Source of the DNA: Nepenthes gracilis
Taxonomy: Eukaryota > Streptophyta > Magnoliopsida > Caryophyllales > Nepenthaceae
NCBI GenBank assembly: GCA_033239525.1
Contig: BSYO01000004.1
Location: forward strand, 4,007,701 to 4,071,700
Direction: 5' to 3'
Length of the DNA: 64,000 nt
The position numbers and the translations under genes were made by a program. The notes under the pieces are model-generated. The model made no database searches. It was not told the origin of the DNA and saw only the letters and a program-made list of their open reading frames with translations. Shown here in pieces: positions 25,801 to 38,370 of the stretch; positions within the stretch are counted from its first letter, which is position 1, and the number at the start of each line of letters is the position of its first letter.

Positions 25801-28800
25801 TTTGGAAACAAAATATTACAAAATATATTATTACTATATTGACATTCCCCTCAAATTCAAGTAGGTACAATAGAGATTAGTTTGAGTTTGAAAATGCAAT
25901 TATGAAATCGACCTGTGCCATGAGATTCAGCAAAGATGTCAACTAGCTGGTCAATTGAGGACTAGTAACGAAAAGTGATATTTCCTTGCTGAACGAGTTG
26001 ACAAAAAAAATGATAGTCATTTTTAATGTGCTTGTAAGTTCATGAAAAATATCATTGTATGCAATTTGTATTGCACTTTAATGATCACAATGTAAAATAA
26101 CTGCTTTAGAATTTATGACGCCTATATCTTCAAGTAGCCAATGTAATCAAAGAATTTTTGCAATAGTGTTTGTTAGGGCACGATATTCAGCTTCTATATT
26201 TAGGCATACCATGATAAATTATTTTTTATTTCACCAAGAAATAAGAGATGTGCCCAAGAAAAAATAATAACAAGTGGTGGATTGTCGATCAGTGGAATCA
26301 CCTATCCAGTCTATATCGGAAAAAGTATTTAATTAGCAAGATGAATTAGTAGAAAATTGAAATCTATAGAATAAGGATCCTTTGATATATCAAAGGATAC
26401 GGAGTACAGTACCGTAGTGAGTAGACAGTGATGCGGCCATAAACTGGCTAATAAGATAATTGCATAAGTAATATAAGGAAGAGTTATAGTAGGATAAGAA
26501 GGCCTTCCAATGAATTGCCAATAATGGGTTGCATCTAACAAAAGAGAACTATCGGACGAAGTAAGTTACACATTCGGTTCTAATAGAGTGGGAGCGATCT
26601 TACCATCAGTTATGGCAGCACAAGTAAGCAAATCAAAAGCAAATTTTGCTCGAGAGAGATAATATTCATCAGAATATAAGGTTACTTCAATGCTGATAAA
26701 TTAACTTAAATGTCCAAAATCTTTCATTTCAAATTGTTAATGTAGAAAAGTTTTAACAAAATAGATCCCAATATGATCATCTCCAGTAATAGTCATATCA
26801 ACAACGTAGAATAAAATAAGAACAGTGTCAGATGAGTTGTACTTATGGAAAGAACGTAGTCATGAGTAGTGCACAATGAAGGTGGCCAACTTTTTTTTGG
26901 AGAATGGTCAATACCTAAATGGGGATCGCATGTAGACTTCCTCGATCAAATTGCCATAAAGAAAGGCATTCTTGATATCCATTTGAAAAAGGTTCCATTG
27001 ATGAATGACGATGACAGCAATCAATGAACGAACAAATGTGAGATAACCCGCTGGTGCAAAAGTCTTTCAAACATTTATCTTGGATCTCATATGACTTTTG
27101 ACTTTTTGCCAAATCGATATAGAAAGCAAAGTTTGTATTTTGTTAGTTAATTGGTTTCAGCCAAAAGTCATGTGATTGCAACATGCAGAATCAATAATCC
27201 AAGAAGGGTTATTTGGAGTGGCAGATAGGCAAGTGTAGAGATAGAACCTGCACAGGATAGGATTTGATTAACAATTGCCTCAAGATCTTCAATAGATAGA
27301 ATAGAAGATGGAGTACTAGAATCTGATGTGGTTTGTTCAATCTCGGTGATAGTTGTTGTTCAAAGTCAGTAGGAATGCCAATTCTAGGAGGAGCACTTCT
27401 TTTTGGGACAATTATATTTTGAATGACCTTTTGCATGATAATATCGGCATATATTTGGATCATATGATGGTCAATAATCGGATCCGGAGTTGTGATGCAA
27501 AAATATAGAATTGGGATTTTGTGAGGGAATCGTAAGAACTATCTCCATCGGTTGAGACCTCTTGGTTTGAAAACGAGTTTCTTCAAAAATAAGCTCAACA
27601 ACCGCACCATCAAGTGAACAACAATGATGCCTATACAACTAATAAGCCCAAGTAGAGTCAAATTCGTCACGAAGAGCTATAAGAAATTGAGTAAAATGAA
27701 ATCCATCCTGATAATCTACAAATTTCTTAAGCTCTATTAGAGGCTCCCACGTGGTTTAGTCAATATCAACATATTATATAAATAGCACATTTGGGAGTAG
27801 AAATCACTTATTGATTGGCCAGATTATTATATATAACTCACACATAATATGATATTAATGAGCAAAGTCCGCAAAGGAGTAGCATTGTTATAGAAAGTCC
27901 TAGACATCTTTAGCAACTTCAAATCAACAAAATAACATGTTGATAGATAAAATAAATGTATTTGCAATCCATGTAATAATTATATGGTTAATATTATCCC
28001 AATCTTTAACATGATCAGTAAAATTGAGTTTATTTAAGAAACCTCCTGTTGCAATAGCTTGTGTTCTCCTGTCATGTGTTCGCCAAAGAATGTGCAATGA
28101 CGACAACGAAGAAAATGACACAACTCTGTAGATTGTTATACCGAGAAAATGATGAATATCCTGTAGATCAAATGCCGGCAATGGGTGCAAAGGATGGATT
28201 CGGAGCAAAGTGGTCACCATAAATTTGATTCAAGCACAAATCCCAGCCATGGAGGTAGAGGCAGCACACAGATCCGGTCAAGTGAAATGAATCAGATGCC
28301 GGAGATGGAGAAGACACAAATCACGGAGGTCGTTGTTGAGAAGACGACACAAATTTGAGATGGACAGTCTTTCGGTGGACAATGACAATGTTGACAAAGC
28401 AGACACAAACCCTTGGTCGGTGATGCTGACAATGATGATGCCAGAGAGAGCAAATTGAATGGCTGTCAAATGGGCTTTGATACTATGTCAAAAATAGTGA
28501 GTGTTTAGAAGACAAACAATACGAATGAAAAATACTTGTATATTTCACCTTATTTGTCTTACAATAAGATGTCCTTTATATAAAATGGTCAATACAAATG
28601 TATATAGAAAATAATAATTACAAAATTATAGAAAATATTTATAGAATATTTTGATTCTATAATATAATATATTTAAAAATATAATATTACAAAATATTAT
28701 AAAATATATTATTATTATATTTGACACCTTATAGCAAGCTAAAATCTAACTTAACAACAGGTCTCCTTTAAAATGGAGGCACATAGATCCTCGCTAGTAT

Positions 28801-31800
28801 ATCTAAATGGAGGGTCCATTTATGTTTGCATAGAGCATCAATTAAAGGAAAGCAAAACAAGTACAGATATCAATGGTTGAACCCAGCTAGGAATCAGAGT
28901 CAGACGCATCTTAAAGAGGGATGGACAAAAATATCTGTATTACTCGCCCATATAGGTATCAGTCCAATTGGATGATATATATTGATATTAGATATTTAGA
29001 GGCAAAAACTTTTCGCAGATTGTAACCTAGGGACAAACACCGGCGGATATATCAAAAAATATTAGGAGCCCCAGCCAATATATCACCAATACGACGACGT
29101 ATCATAATTTTATCACAATATCGAAGGTCCACTATCATTGTATATAGGCCGACACCAGGGGCCATAACCACAAGACTTTCAAGCCTCCACTGTGAATGGA
29201 GATTACATACCATTCCACTAATCCCTTGAATCAAAAACAGATGTTAGAGGCTATGAATTGAAAATACAAAAGACAACATAGAAGAAACCTTTTTTTCACG
29301 ATTTCCTGAATGCTGGAGATTCCAACTGCCAAGATAACTGCATCAGCTTTCACTCTGTCATTCCCACAAATTACTTCTGAAATGCATCCTGTTTCCTCGC
29401 TGAAGAAGAAATCTGTTGCTGCTCTACCCTTACGAAATTCACAGCCTTCACTTCTCAATAAGTCCTTCCATGGTTCAAAAATCTTTTCCCTTACAGTTCC
29501 ACGGCACATCATCACATCAAAATTTTTCTGCGGCATTTATAGAGTTGCTGTTCAAACATAAAAGGAAAGGGCCCACAGGACAGAAGAGAAGTTGGTATTT
29601 CTAAAGGAATATTGGATAATACTACGATAGAACAAAAAATCTGCACAAAATAAAGACAAACAGAGATCCAAGAGGATATGCCGCTACACATGCCCAAATT
29701 GACAGAGATTTAATCAGCTGAGAACCTTTTTTTGATCTTCTTGCTAAAACTTACAGGACGAAAAGATCAACCAAGTTCACCACAAGAATAAAATTTCAGA
29801 AGGTTTCCATGTTTCAATAAAGTCATCCAAATTCTGGAAGTTATTATTATTATTTTTTTCCCAGTAGGATGGAAAAGAAATTGTGGAAACCATTTAGTGT
29901 GTTTTGCTTCCTCCTCGCATAGGAAAACAGAATATCAACCATGTTTGTGATGACAACTGTTCCCTAGCAGTCATTTCCATTCAAAAGAAGGCCCACAGAA
30001 GCTCTGCATAGTAAGAGTTCTAGAAAAGAACTCAAACATCAAACCTGGTGAGCAAGGACATAATAGTATAGCACTGCAAGAGTTGCTGCTGCACTACATT
30101 GCTCCGCTGGTGCAAACAATCGTACTTCAAGCAATGGATCAATAACGTCTCGATAAAGTCTTTCTGAGCATCCAAATTGTCTTAGAAGCTCTCTTGCAGT
30201 AACTACCAGTTGAAATATCTGTGTAAGTCACTCCAGTAATATCCCTTTAATTTCTAAGAAGAAAACAACCGATCACCAGGACTGAAATTGTGCAGATGTA
30301 ACTAAAATGTCAATGATTTCCTCACTTGGATCATAGTTTCTCCAAGCAGCATCAGTATTGTCAAAATCAACAGCTGCAAAATGAAAGTGTTGGTAAGTTG
30401 ATAGTTGGAAAGATCTGAAGAAAAGAATTTGATTCCATAGCATGCTTCTTCGAGAGCATGCAGGTCAGAGATGAGAAAATTTACAAATAGTTACGTCCTA
30501 TCAGTTGATTCCTAAGCTTGACTTTAAATTTCAAATTTGATGTTCAGTAATTTTTTGTCTTCCTAATGGAAGGGACTAAATCTCCGTAACAACTTGGGAG
30601 TAAGGGCTTATGGTCTGTACATTAAAGTAGTTATCTTCTTTTTTTTCCTCTCTGAACAAACGACTCTTTTAAGACTGATAAATAAGATTACAAATACGTC
30701 TGCATTTTTTATCTTGAATGCTTCAAAACTTAAAGACCTTCAATTGTGGATTTTGCTACTTAGACTGTCTGTAATTCTTGTTCTAATTCTTGCTGTCAAG
30801 CCTATCCAAATGTTGTTGGGTTATGGGTCACTCCCGTGTGGGCCCATACCCACTTGATGTGGCGGATGGAGGTAAATATCCTCACTGCATAAAGAATGAT
30901 CGAGCTGCGCCTGTTGGGCACTCGAGCCGCAGATTCCAGTGTACCGCCGCTCGCTGTGCGCCTGAATGGCGCTCGAGCGGCAAATTCCAGTAAGCCCCTG
31001 CTCGATGTGAGCTCGAATGGCGCTTCAAAAGCGCTCACTTATATAAAACGCGCAATTTGCGTTTTTAGGTTATTCCAATCGATTTTGCTCGTTCAAGGAA
31101 AAGAGAGAAGAAGAAGAGGAAGATTTGAGCCTCTAATCAAGTTCCAATATTCTAAACACGACGAGGTTCTCTTGCTTTACCGAAGAACATCCGTTTCCTC
31201 TCTTGCTCTTTATATTTCTTATGCAAAGCTAGTTAATATTGATTCTTGTGATTTGGGGTTTGTGTAACCGATCAACTGCTACTAGTGAAAATTTCGGACT
31301 CTGTGTCCCGTGGTTTTTCTCCCTAGTTTCATAGGAAGTTTTCCACGTAAAAATCGTGTCTTTATTGTTTGTGATTGCTTATTGTGTGCTTGCTATCATC
31401 TAATACGTATTTCCTCGCGGTTTAAACAAGTATTTAATTCCAACAAGTGGTATCAGAGATATTGGTTCGTGTTGGGTATTGTGACTTGTTTGAATCGATG
31501 GAGGCCGGAAATAAGATGATGTGTTTGAATGGTACGAACTATGATATTTGGCGCAGCAAGATGAAGGACTTGCTGTTTGAGAAATCGATGCACCATCCGG
31601 TTTTTGCTACGCAAATACCGGAATCAAAGTCCGAGGAGGATTGGGCTTTTGAGTATGAACAAGTTTGTGATTATATTCGGCAATTTGTGGATGATAATGT
31701 ATATAACCACACCCGGAATGAGACACATGCAAAAACTTTGTGGCAAAAATTTGAAACACTTTATGCCTCAAAGATCGGTAACAATAAATTGTTTCACTTG

Positions 31801-34800
31801 ATGAAGCTTATGCAAGTGAGGTACAAGGAGGGCTTGTCTGTCGCCGATCACTTAAATGAATTCCAAGGATGTGTTGATCAATTGAGTGGCATGGGTATTA
31901 AATTTGATGATGAATCAGGTTTGTGGCTCCCGACTAAAACTCTAATCTTCAAAAGGGAGGGAGGTGTTGAATGAAGAGATGAGACGTCGATCACAGGATA
32001 CTTCCTCTACACACTCCGGGTGTTAGTCTCCAAGTCACGGGGAAGAAATAAAGGGCGTGGTCCTAAGCCTACCGAAAAGAGCGGAAGCAAATCGATCAAG
32101 TATCGAATCTCGAGTGCCATCATTGTGGAAAGAAGGGACATATCAAGAAATATTACTACAAGTGGAAGCGAGAGAATTGTTTCCAGAAGAAGGTGAAAGA
32201 CTCGAGATGAAGAAAGAGCTACCGTTATTCAGGGAGATCTTCATAGTGGTGCTTCACTTCATGTCAAAAGAGTTCTTCAATCATACACTCTTGCGATTTT
32301 AGAGTGTTGAAAATGGGCAATGAAGGTATGTCCCATTGCTCACCATAAATAATGGAACTAAGTCAGTGTTAGACATGTCCCAAATATTCAACTTGATCTC
32401 GACTAAAGCTTTTTGATGAGGGCTTTTTAAATGGAAGCTAACTAGAGGATCTCTAGTTGCCACTGTTGTATGTAATGCAAGCCTCGATTCTGACAGGAGA
32501 TGTGCATGTTCTTTGGAGATGAGGAGCTTTGATTGTGGGCATCGTCGGTTGAGTCACATGGGTGAGAAGGGCCTCGAATTTAGCAAAGAAAAATTGTCTT
32601 CGGGTGTAAAAACAATCAAGACTTGTTCTCATTGCATGAAAAAAGCAACGACGGATCTCATTCAATGGCAATTCATCTATATAGGACGATCGATCTTCAC
32701 ACCGACTTATGTGGCCCATTCAAGGTGAAGACTCTTGAGGAGCACTTTACTTCATCACATTCATTGATAATTGTTCTCAAAAATTAAGTGTATCCCATAT
32801 CAAGCTTTTATGTTCTTCAAGCATTTTCACGCCTTGGTTGAGAGGCAAACGGATAAGAAAGTGAAATGCATCCAAAGTGATAATGGTGGGGAGTACATCG
32901 GACGTTTGATGAGTATTGCCGATCTCATGGAATTTGTCATCAAAGACTCCACCGAAGACACCGAATCGAGGGATAAGCCGAACGGATGAATGGGGCTTTG
33001 TCCGATGTGTGCTTTCGGAGGCAAAGCTCCCGCCGTGCTTTGGGGGAAGCCTTGAGGGCGTAGCTCATGTCGTCAAATGTCACCGCATGGTACATCAATG
33101 GTGAAGTGCTTGATATGGACCTAAAGATGTATCCTACGATCACTTATTTGGATGTAAGGTCTTTGTTCACGTTCCCAAAGATGAAAGGACCAAGGAGTCA
33201 AAGACCAAACAAAGGTATATTTCTGCGATTCTGAAGATGAGTTTGGGTATCACTATATGATCCAATTGAAAAGAAGCTAGTTCGATCTAGGAATGTCGTG
33301 TTTGTTGAGAACGTATAGAGGATATTGGCAAAGGTTCGAAGAATGTCTCCAAAAATGATGACAGTCAGGCATGTGATTCAAATCTTATGCCGACACCTGT
33401 TCGTCAGCAGAATGAAAGTCAAGACAATGCTGAAGATGAAGAAGATTACGAAACTGCAGTGTCCGATAGTGATGAGGATAACTCGAGACGTTCCACTCCG
33501 AGATTGGCCGAGGAGTATGTGTTACTCAAAGCATTGCTTTGAGGAAGCAATGGAGGATGAACACAAGGCGGAGTGGATGGAAGCTATGCAAGAAGAGATG
33601 GCATCGCCGCAAAAAATCACACGTTTAAGTTGTAAAGTGGGTCTTCTGTTCAAGATTAAAATCTCTGGCCGACACAACCGAGGTACAAAGCAGACCGGTC
33701 ATTCAATCAACGAAAGGGTATTGACTAACAGATCTTTATACCAATGATGTCTTCCATTCGAGTGGTGCTGGGTCTGGCCATACAGGTAGAACAATGGATG
33801 TGAAGACAGATGATTGAAAACAAACACAACCGAGGTACAAAGCGAGACTTTGAAAGGGTGTCGACTTGACGAGATCTTTGCAGATGTCTTCCATTCGAGT
33901 GGTGCTCGGGTTGCATATTTTGACATGGAGGTAGAACAATGTGATCTTCACTCCAGAACTCAAGAAGAAATCTACATAGAGCAACCTGAGGGATTCCTTG
34001 TCAAGGGAAAGGAAAACTTAGTGCGTCATATCAAGAAGAGTCTATGGTAAGCACCAAGGCAATGGTACAATCATTACAAATTATGACTATTAGAAGACGA
34101 CCTTGATCATTGTGTTTTTGTCTCCCAAGGATGATTTTGTTATTCTTTTGCTCTTTGTGGATGATATGCTAATTGTCAGGCGTAGTGCTTCTCGAATCAC
34201 TTGACAGTCCTTTGCTATGAAAGATTTGGGACTCAAGCAAAATTCTTGGGAATTAGAATTTTTCGCGACCGCAAATCAAGGAAGCTATGGATATCACAAG
34301 AAAGCTATGTGGAGAAAGTGCTTCAACGCTTCAACATGGAAAAGGCAAAATCATGAATCACTTGCTTATTCCTTCTACCGAAGATGAAAAGGCATATATG
34401 AAAGGCATACCCTATTTTTCAACCGGTAGCCTAATGTAATGGTGTGTACAAGACCAGATATAGCTTATACTATTGGATTTGTTACAAAATTCTTGTCAAA
34501 TCCCTAACAAAGCCCTCCGCGGTAAAATGGATTCAAGTATCTCCGAGGAGCTTCTAGACATGTCAAATGCCCTTCTTATATAATTATGTTGACTCACCAA
34601 GTCTACTTCAGGATATTTAGTCATGTTCTTCCAATCGAGATTGCAGAGGTGTATTGCTCTCTCCACTATCAAGCGAAATTCATTGCTATTATGGAGGCAA
34701 GCAAGGAGATGCTATGGATGAAGAAATTCATTCTAAACTTGGTCTCAAGCAAAATGATATGTGTTGTTTTGCGATAGTAAAAGTGCGATTCATCTTAACA

Positions 34801-37800
34801 AGAACTCGTCTTTTTCACGCCAAATCAAAGCATATCGATGTGGTATCAATGGGTGCGGAATGTTATCTTATCGGAACCGAGGAGAATGGATGGGATATGA
34901 TGACCAAGGCATTACAAAAGGGGAAGCTTGAAACTTGCTCAATTCAATCGTGAGGGGAAGTTTGTTGGATTATGGGTCACTTCTTGACCCATACCCACTT
35001 GATGTGGCGGATGGAGGTAAATATCCTCACCGCATGAAGAAAGATCGAGTTGCGCCTATTGGGCACTCGAGCCGCAGATTCCAGTGTGCCGCCGCTCATT
35101 GTGCGCCCAAATGGCGCCGAGCTGCAATTTGATAGAGCCCCGCTCGTATTTAACTCACTCAACAGCGCCGAGCGCACGCGATTATATAAAACGCACAATT
35201 TGCGTTTTTAAGTTATTCCAATCGCAAATAAAGAAGAAAAAGAGAAAAGAGAGAGAGAAGAAGAAGATGATGAAGATTTGAGCCTCCGTTTGAGTTTTTC
35301 AAGTTTCATGCCTAAGAACATCCACGGGTTTTATCTCCTCTCTTGCTCTTTATATTTCTTATGACCTTCAATGCAAAGCTAATTGATATCGATTCTTGTG
35401 ATTTGGGGTTTGCGAACTTATCAACTGTGGAAATTTCAAATCTGTAAGGGAGTTTTTCACGTAAAAATCATGTCTTTATTGTTTGTGATTGCTTATTGTG
35501 TGCTTACTATCATCTAATACGTATTTCCTCACGATTTAAATAAGTATTTAATTCTAACAAATGTTAGCTTAGTAGCCTTTACTGAGACAATAAAACAGTA
35601 ACTCCCTTTTCAACTGTTGAGCAATTATGCCAAACCATGGCTGTTAGGTTCCTACCACCACCTCTTATTCTTTTGTGGTGGGCTGATTCTGCTATCTCAG
35701 GAGGGCTGCATTATAAACACTAAATCTAATATCAAGTTGGTTCTTCTGGAAATCTGCTCGAGAAAGGAAGATCAAAAGGAGGAAAAGAATTGTTTGTTAA
35801 ATTGGAAGAATGAAACACAAATGACAAGCCAGCCCAATTGAGAAGACCAAGCTCCTCTGTGATTGCTCCAATAAAACTAAGTATTATTCTTGATGAGGCA
35901 TGCAACAGACAATTTAGGGACATCATACTAATAAACAAAAAGGGCTCTCGCAATTACTACAATTGATGATCAACAGATAGAAACAGGTGGATCAGCGAAC
36001 ACCTTAAAATTAATTTTTTCCATTTATTGTTTGACAATTTTTGTTCAACGAGTTAAGTGGTAGAAGCATGGAATATTTCAGCCCAAAAAATCTCTGCAAG
36101 TGAAAAGTTTGATACTTAAGAAACCACCACTTCCATGTAAATCAGATACAGAGTTTTACCAGCTGCAATTAGAGGAAGTAATGTCAAGCGATCCAGCAAG
36201 GGTAGTCGAGTGAACTGTGGAGATTGTGAAATAATTTATATATCGTCAATTGTAAGGCCTATACAAACTTCTCTTTTGGGCAAATAATTTAGCCACAAGC
36301 CTACAGTATCTTCTCAAGAACATACTTGAGTGTGTGTGAGGACTCCCAGTGGACTTGGCAGTTGTGGTTGATCCTGAAATATTGGAAATTCAACCTGCAG
36401 CATGATTCAAGGGTAGTAACAAAATCCAAGGCACAATTCTAAATGGCCATACAAGTAATAACAGAAGAAGAATCACATTATTCGCTCCAACAAAAAATTT
36501 AAAATAAAAAAAAATACAGACACAAAATATGTTTCTGCTTAACAAGGCCACTGTTTGGGCAGAAAATTTGATGGAAAGAAACAAAAATGTCATGGAACTT
36601 TTTTTATAAATTAGTCATACTGTGATCGTATTACCCATCAATGTTTTCCTTCTCTTACAAATTCCCAAGATCCAAATAGGGCACAAAGGGTGATGAATGG
36701 CGAATGTCATTAGGTATTGTACTAGACAATGTAATTAATAAAGAATCTTACAAGGATGCTTTCAGGAATCTCCTCAGTATTTCCTCTTACTAAAAATTCC
36801 ATCTTAGAAACTGGACTTATTTACTCAGTTCTATCCCACATATCAAAAATTCTAATTGTGACATAAAAGAAAACTACTACCTCCATTCCCTCTACAGAAT
36901 AGTGGGCAGACCTCACCCAACTTGTGAATGGCTTGATGCCGATCTCATCCACAAGGCTAAATATATTGCGGTAAGGATACCAGAAACCTGAAAATAAAGA
37001 TGTTCAAAATAAGAGTGATGATGAATACTCAAAAATTGAAGTCTACCAGTTACTCAACATGATGCATAAATCTTCTTTACATTTGATTATAACTATGGGA
37101 TGGAGGTTCACTATATTACATTCATGGAGCATTTTTTTGACAGTAGTAGAATGGAGGAGTGGTAATCCCGCTTTCCCCATCTACTCAATTTCCACTGTTG
37201 TACATAGACACAGACATTATGATTCAATCAAGCACCCTCTGACTGTTGCAATGGAAATTGCATTCCCATAGAACACAAATAAATGTAGCCTCACATTATT
37301 ATCCTAGACTGATTTAATGAATAATCGTCAAGGCGCTCCCTGCCTATTCTCCAAAACTTGCACACACTTTTTGGTGCTATGGGGTAAATCTCAGTTGGGG
37401 TCTCCACTCTCCAGTGTGTTCCTGGAAAGAACCATAACATCTCAACTGGCCAGATCCTTCAACAATTTGGCACTCCATCACCATCACGCACTTAGTAGAA
37501 ACTCATTGCTCGTACAATCTTCTCACACCAATTAGAATCCTCAAACACACGATTCCGTAAGGTTGTCTACGCTTACATATTCACATATAATCAAAACCTA
37601 ATTTACATCTATCAATTCAATCGAAAATGAAATCTCTCCTGAGGATAATCAGAGAAACCAACGCAAAAGTAAATCAAAGAGCTGTACCTTGAATGCCAAC
37701 TTCATCAGGACTGCAAGGCTCTGCGTTTAGTCCTGAATCGACACCCCCTTCAAGAACGGTAACATCAAAGCCCTGATCACAGATCCCCAATGAGATACAC

Positions 37801-38194
37801 ATTAATGGTCGGGGTAACAAATAATATCCCTTTGTTAACCTAATAGTCTTAACTCTTGGAATCGGTTAAAGATTTTAAACCTAAATTTAACTTTGAGGAA
37901 TCCTATTTTGTCAAAATTATTACATCTTAAATTGGCGGGACGGGATGGTTTACTGACCTAAACTCCATTAGTTATTGGCAGATATACGAACAACGAGAGA
38001 GGAAGAGGAACCTGTTTGCAGAGATGGTAGGTAGCGCCGAGGCCCGCCCAGCCAGAACCAACCACGAGAACCTTCTTCTTGCTCTGCTTTTGTCCATTGT
38101 TAAGGCCACGGCTCTCTAAACTTTCCGCTCTGCAGTTAAATCCTCTGTTGCGTAGATTTGTGTAGCAAAGGGTGACCTTCCAGAGAGACAACAT
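22851..38194 (-). CDS. Phytoene/zeta-carotene desaturase-like flavin amine oxidoreductase
   Basis: Thirteen exons join into 532 codons: 38012-38194, 37688-37772, 36881-36987, 36326-36394, 36160-36214, 30326-30373, 30045-30202, 29289-29527, 25061-25151, 24111-24239, 23812-23965, 23125-23219 and 22851-23036. All junctions are GT-AG and in phase, with no internal stop. Seen: VVGSGWAGLGA at residues 44-54 and E69 ending the next strand (FAD/NAD fold), then near the C-terminus LFMAGDWI (455-462) and a GLEAAN helix, the arrangement of desaturases and amine oxidases. The first 40 residues are rich in Arg/Ser and could be an organelle transit peptide. Introns 5 (5.8 kb) and 8 (4.1 kb) are swollen by Copia insertions. 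Substrate is not known; a carotenoid role is only inferred from fold similarity. Confidence 0.9.
23396..23580 (+). repeat. G-rich insert in intron 11 of the desaturase-like gene
   Basis: A 185-bp G-rich stretch with repeated GGTGGGCC/GGTCAGC-like words lies in an otherwise AT-rich intron. Flanking words resemble each other in inverted form (GGAATAAATATTACGGG near 23360; AATATTCTCACGTAACATTTATTCT near 23665), so a degraded MITE is possible. Confidence 0.4.
25612..25844 (-). repeat. 3' LTR of the intron 8 Copia remnant
   Basis: Shares CTTGTATATTTCACCTTATT-like words, in the same order, with 28486-28726. Together they define the element's ends; many substitutions separate them. Confidence 0.75.
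26150..27112 (-). pseudogene. Broken Copia reverse transcriptase/RNase H remnant
   Basis: Minus-strand frames give fragments typical of Copia pol: HQWNLFQMDIKNAFL-like RT sequence near 26950-27010, DATHYWQFIGRPSYPTIT at about 26480-26535, and FLGTSLISW near 26220-26250. Frames shift and stop between the pieces, so no polyprotein can be made. Confidence 0.8.
28486..28726 (-). repeat. 5' LTR of the intron 8 Copia remnant
   Basis: On the minus strand it starts TGTCAAATATAATA and ends near TTTTTGACA, just before the primer-binding-site-like sequence. Confidence 0.72.
30814..31445 (+). repeat. 5' LTR of the intron 5 Copia
   Basis: 632 bp, TGTTGGGTTATGGG to TTAATTCCAACA, with 6-bp inverted ends. 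It repeats at 34963-35559 with indels. Several CTCGAG/GCTCGA words lie at 30910-31020. Confidence 0.9.
31448..31459 (+). promoter_or_regulatory. Primer-binding site of the intron 5 Copia
   Basis: TGGTATCAGAGA lies two bases after the 5' LTR. It is complementary to the 3' part of initiator tRNA-Met used by plant Copia elements. Confidence 0.85.
31498..32230 (+). pseudogene. Copia gag (broken)
   Basis: A frame from ATG 31498 to 31974 keeps the gag core: LNGTNYDIW near the start, and later FETLYASKIGNNKLF and LNEFQGCVDQLSGMGIKF. A frame change follows, then a zinc knuckle CHHCGKKGHIKKYY near 32110-32150 whose last Cys is Tyr. The protein would package the element's RNA; this copy cannot give a full one. 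Confidence 0.85.
32240..34953 (+). pseudogene. Copia pol (broken)
   Basis: Pieces of the polyprotein follow in the usual order in changing frames: a SGASLHV protease-like site near 32250, the HRRLSHMGEKGLE pre-integrase zinc region near 32540, integrase pieces to about 33060, RT near 33900-34250 (IYIEQPEGFLVKGKENLV), and an RNase H end near 34650-34900. Stops and indels interrupt all of them. A tandem duplication of about 150 bp lies in the RT region (33670-34000). Confidence 0.85.
33670..34000. repeat. Tandem duplication inside the Copia RT region
   Basis: CACAACCGAGGTACAAAGC occurs at about 33673 and 33825, and GATGTCTTCCATTCGAGTGG at about 33747 and 33884, each with following shared words such as GGTAGAACAATG. 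The offsets of 152 and 137 bp show later indels. Confidence 0.8.
34963..35559 (+). repeat. 3' LTR of the intron 5 Copia
   Basis: 597 bp, TGTTGGATTATGGG to ATTCTAACA, directly after the polypurine tract at 34950-34962. It differs from the 5' LTR by many substitutions and several deletions, so the insertion is not recent. Confidence 0.9.
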
Positions 38195-38362
38195 GCTGAC
38201 TATGTTTTATCAAAGGATTTCAACGGCTAGTCAGTCTCCTTCCCGGTTTTTCAGAGAAGCTGAGGGATGGAGAAGGTGACTGAACAAGATACCTTGAGTG
38301 TGTTCTGTGCACTCTCGGCCACTCGCGGCAACATCGCAACCTCCAAATCACCAATCAATAAC

Positions 38363-38370
38363 TATATAAA
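38363..38370 (-). promoter_or_regulatory. Candidate TATA box of the desaturase-like gene
   Basis: The minus strand reads TTTATATAG about 170 bp before the ATG at 38194. The region between is GC-richer, as for a 5' UTR. Confidence 0.4.

Larger units (their letters stand above)
25612..28726 (-). mobile_element. Copia-type LTR retrotransposon remnant in intron 8
   Basis: Two LTRs of about 235-240 bp (25612-25844 and 28486-28726) bound 2.6 kb of decayed internal DNA in the same orientation as the host gene. Next to the right LTR, minus-strand TAGTATCAAAGCC resembles the Copia primer-binding site TGGTATCAGAGCC. A GAGGGGAATG polypurine-like tract adjoins the left LTR. RT and RNase H pieces are recognisable but broken. 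The element is well short of a full Copia (about 4.7 kb). Flanks TTCCT and CCTTA do not form an exact TSD. Confidence 0.82.
30814..35559 (+). mobile_element. Full-length but decayed Copia retrotransposon in intron 5
   Basis: A 4746-bp element in the opposite orientation to the host gene. It is flanked by an exact TSD AATGT (30809-30813 and 35560-35564). LTRs begin TGTTGG and end (C/T)AACA. TGGTATCAGAGA after the 5' LTR is the standard tRNA-iMet primer-binding site, and GTGAGGGGAAG before the 3' LTR is the polypurine tract. Gag and pol order (gag, CCHC, protease, integrase, RT, RNase H) is that of Copia; the gag resembles Tnt1-94-type proteins. Stops and frameshifts occur throughout. It sits between desaturase-like exons 5 and 6 and leaves their splice sites untouched. 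Confidence 0.93.

Noticed and set aside
29160..29235. An extra exon between exons 8 and 9 of the desaturase-like gene
   Set aside because: The splice-like sequence there would introduce a stop in the running frame, while direct joining of 29289 to 25151 keeps frame and family sequence.
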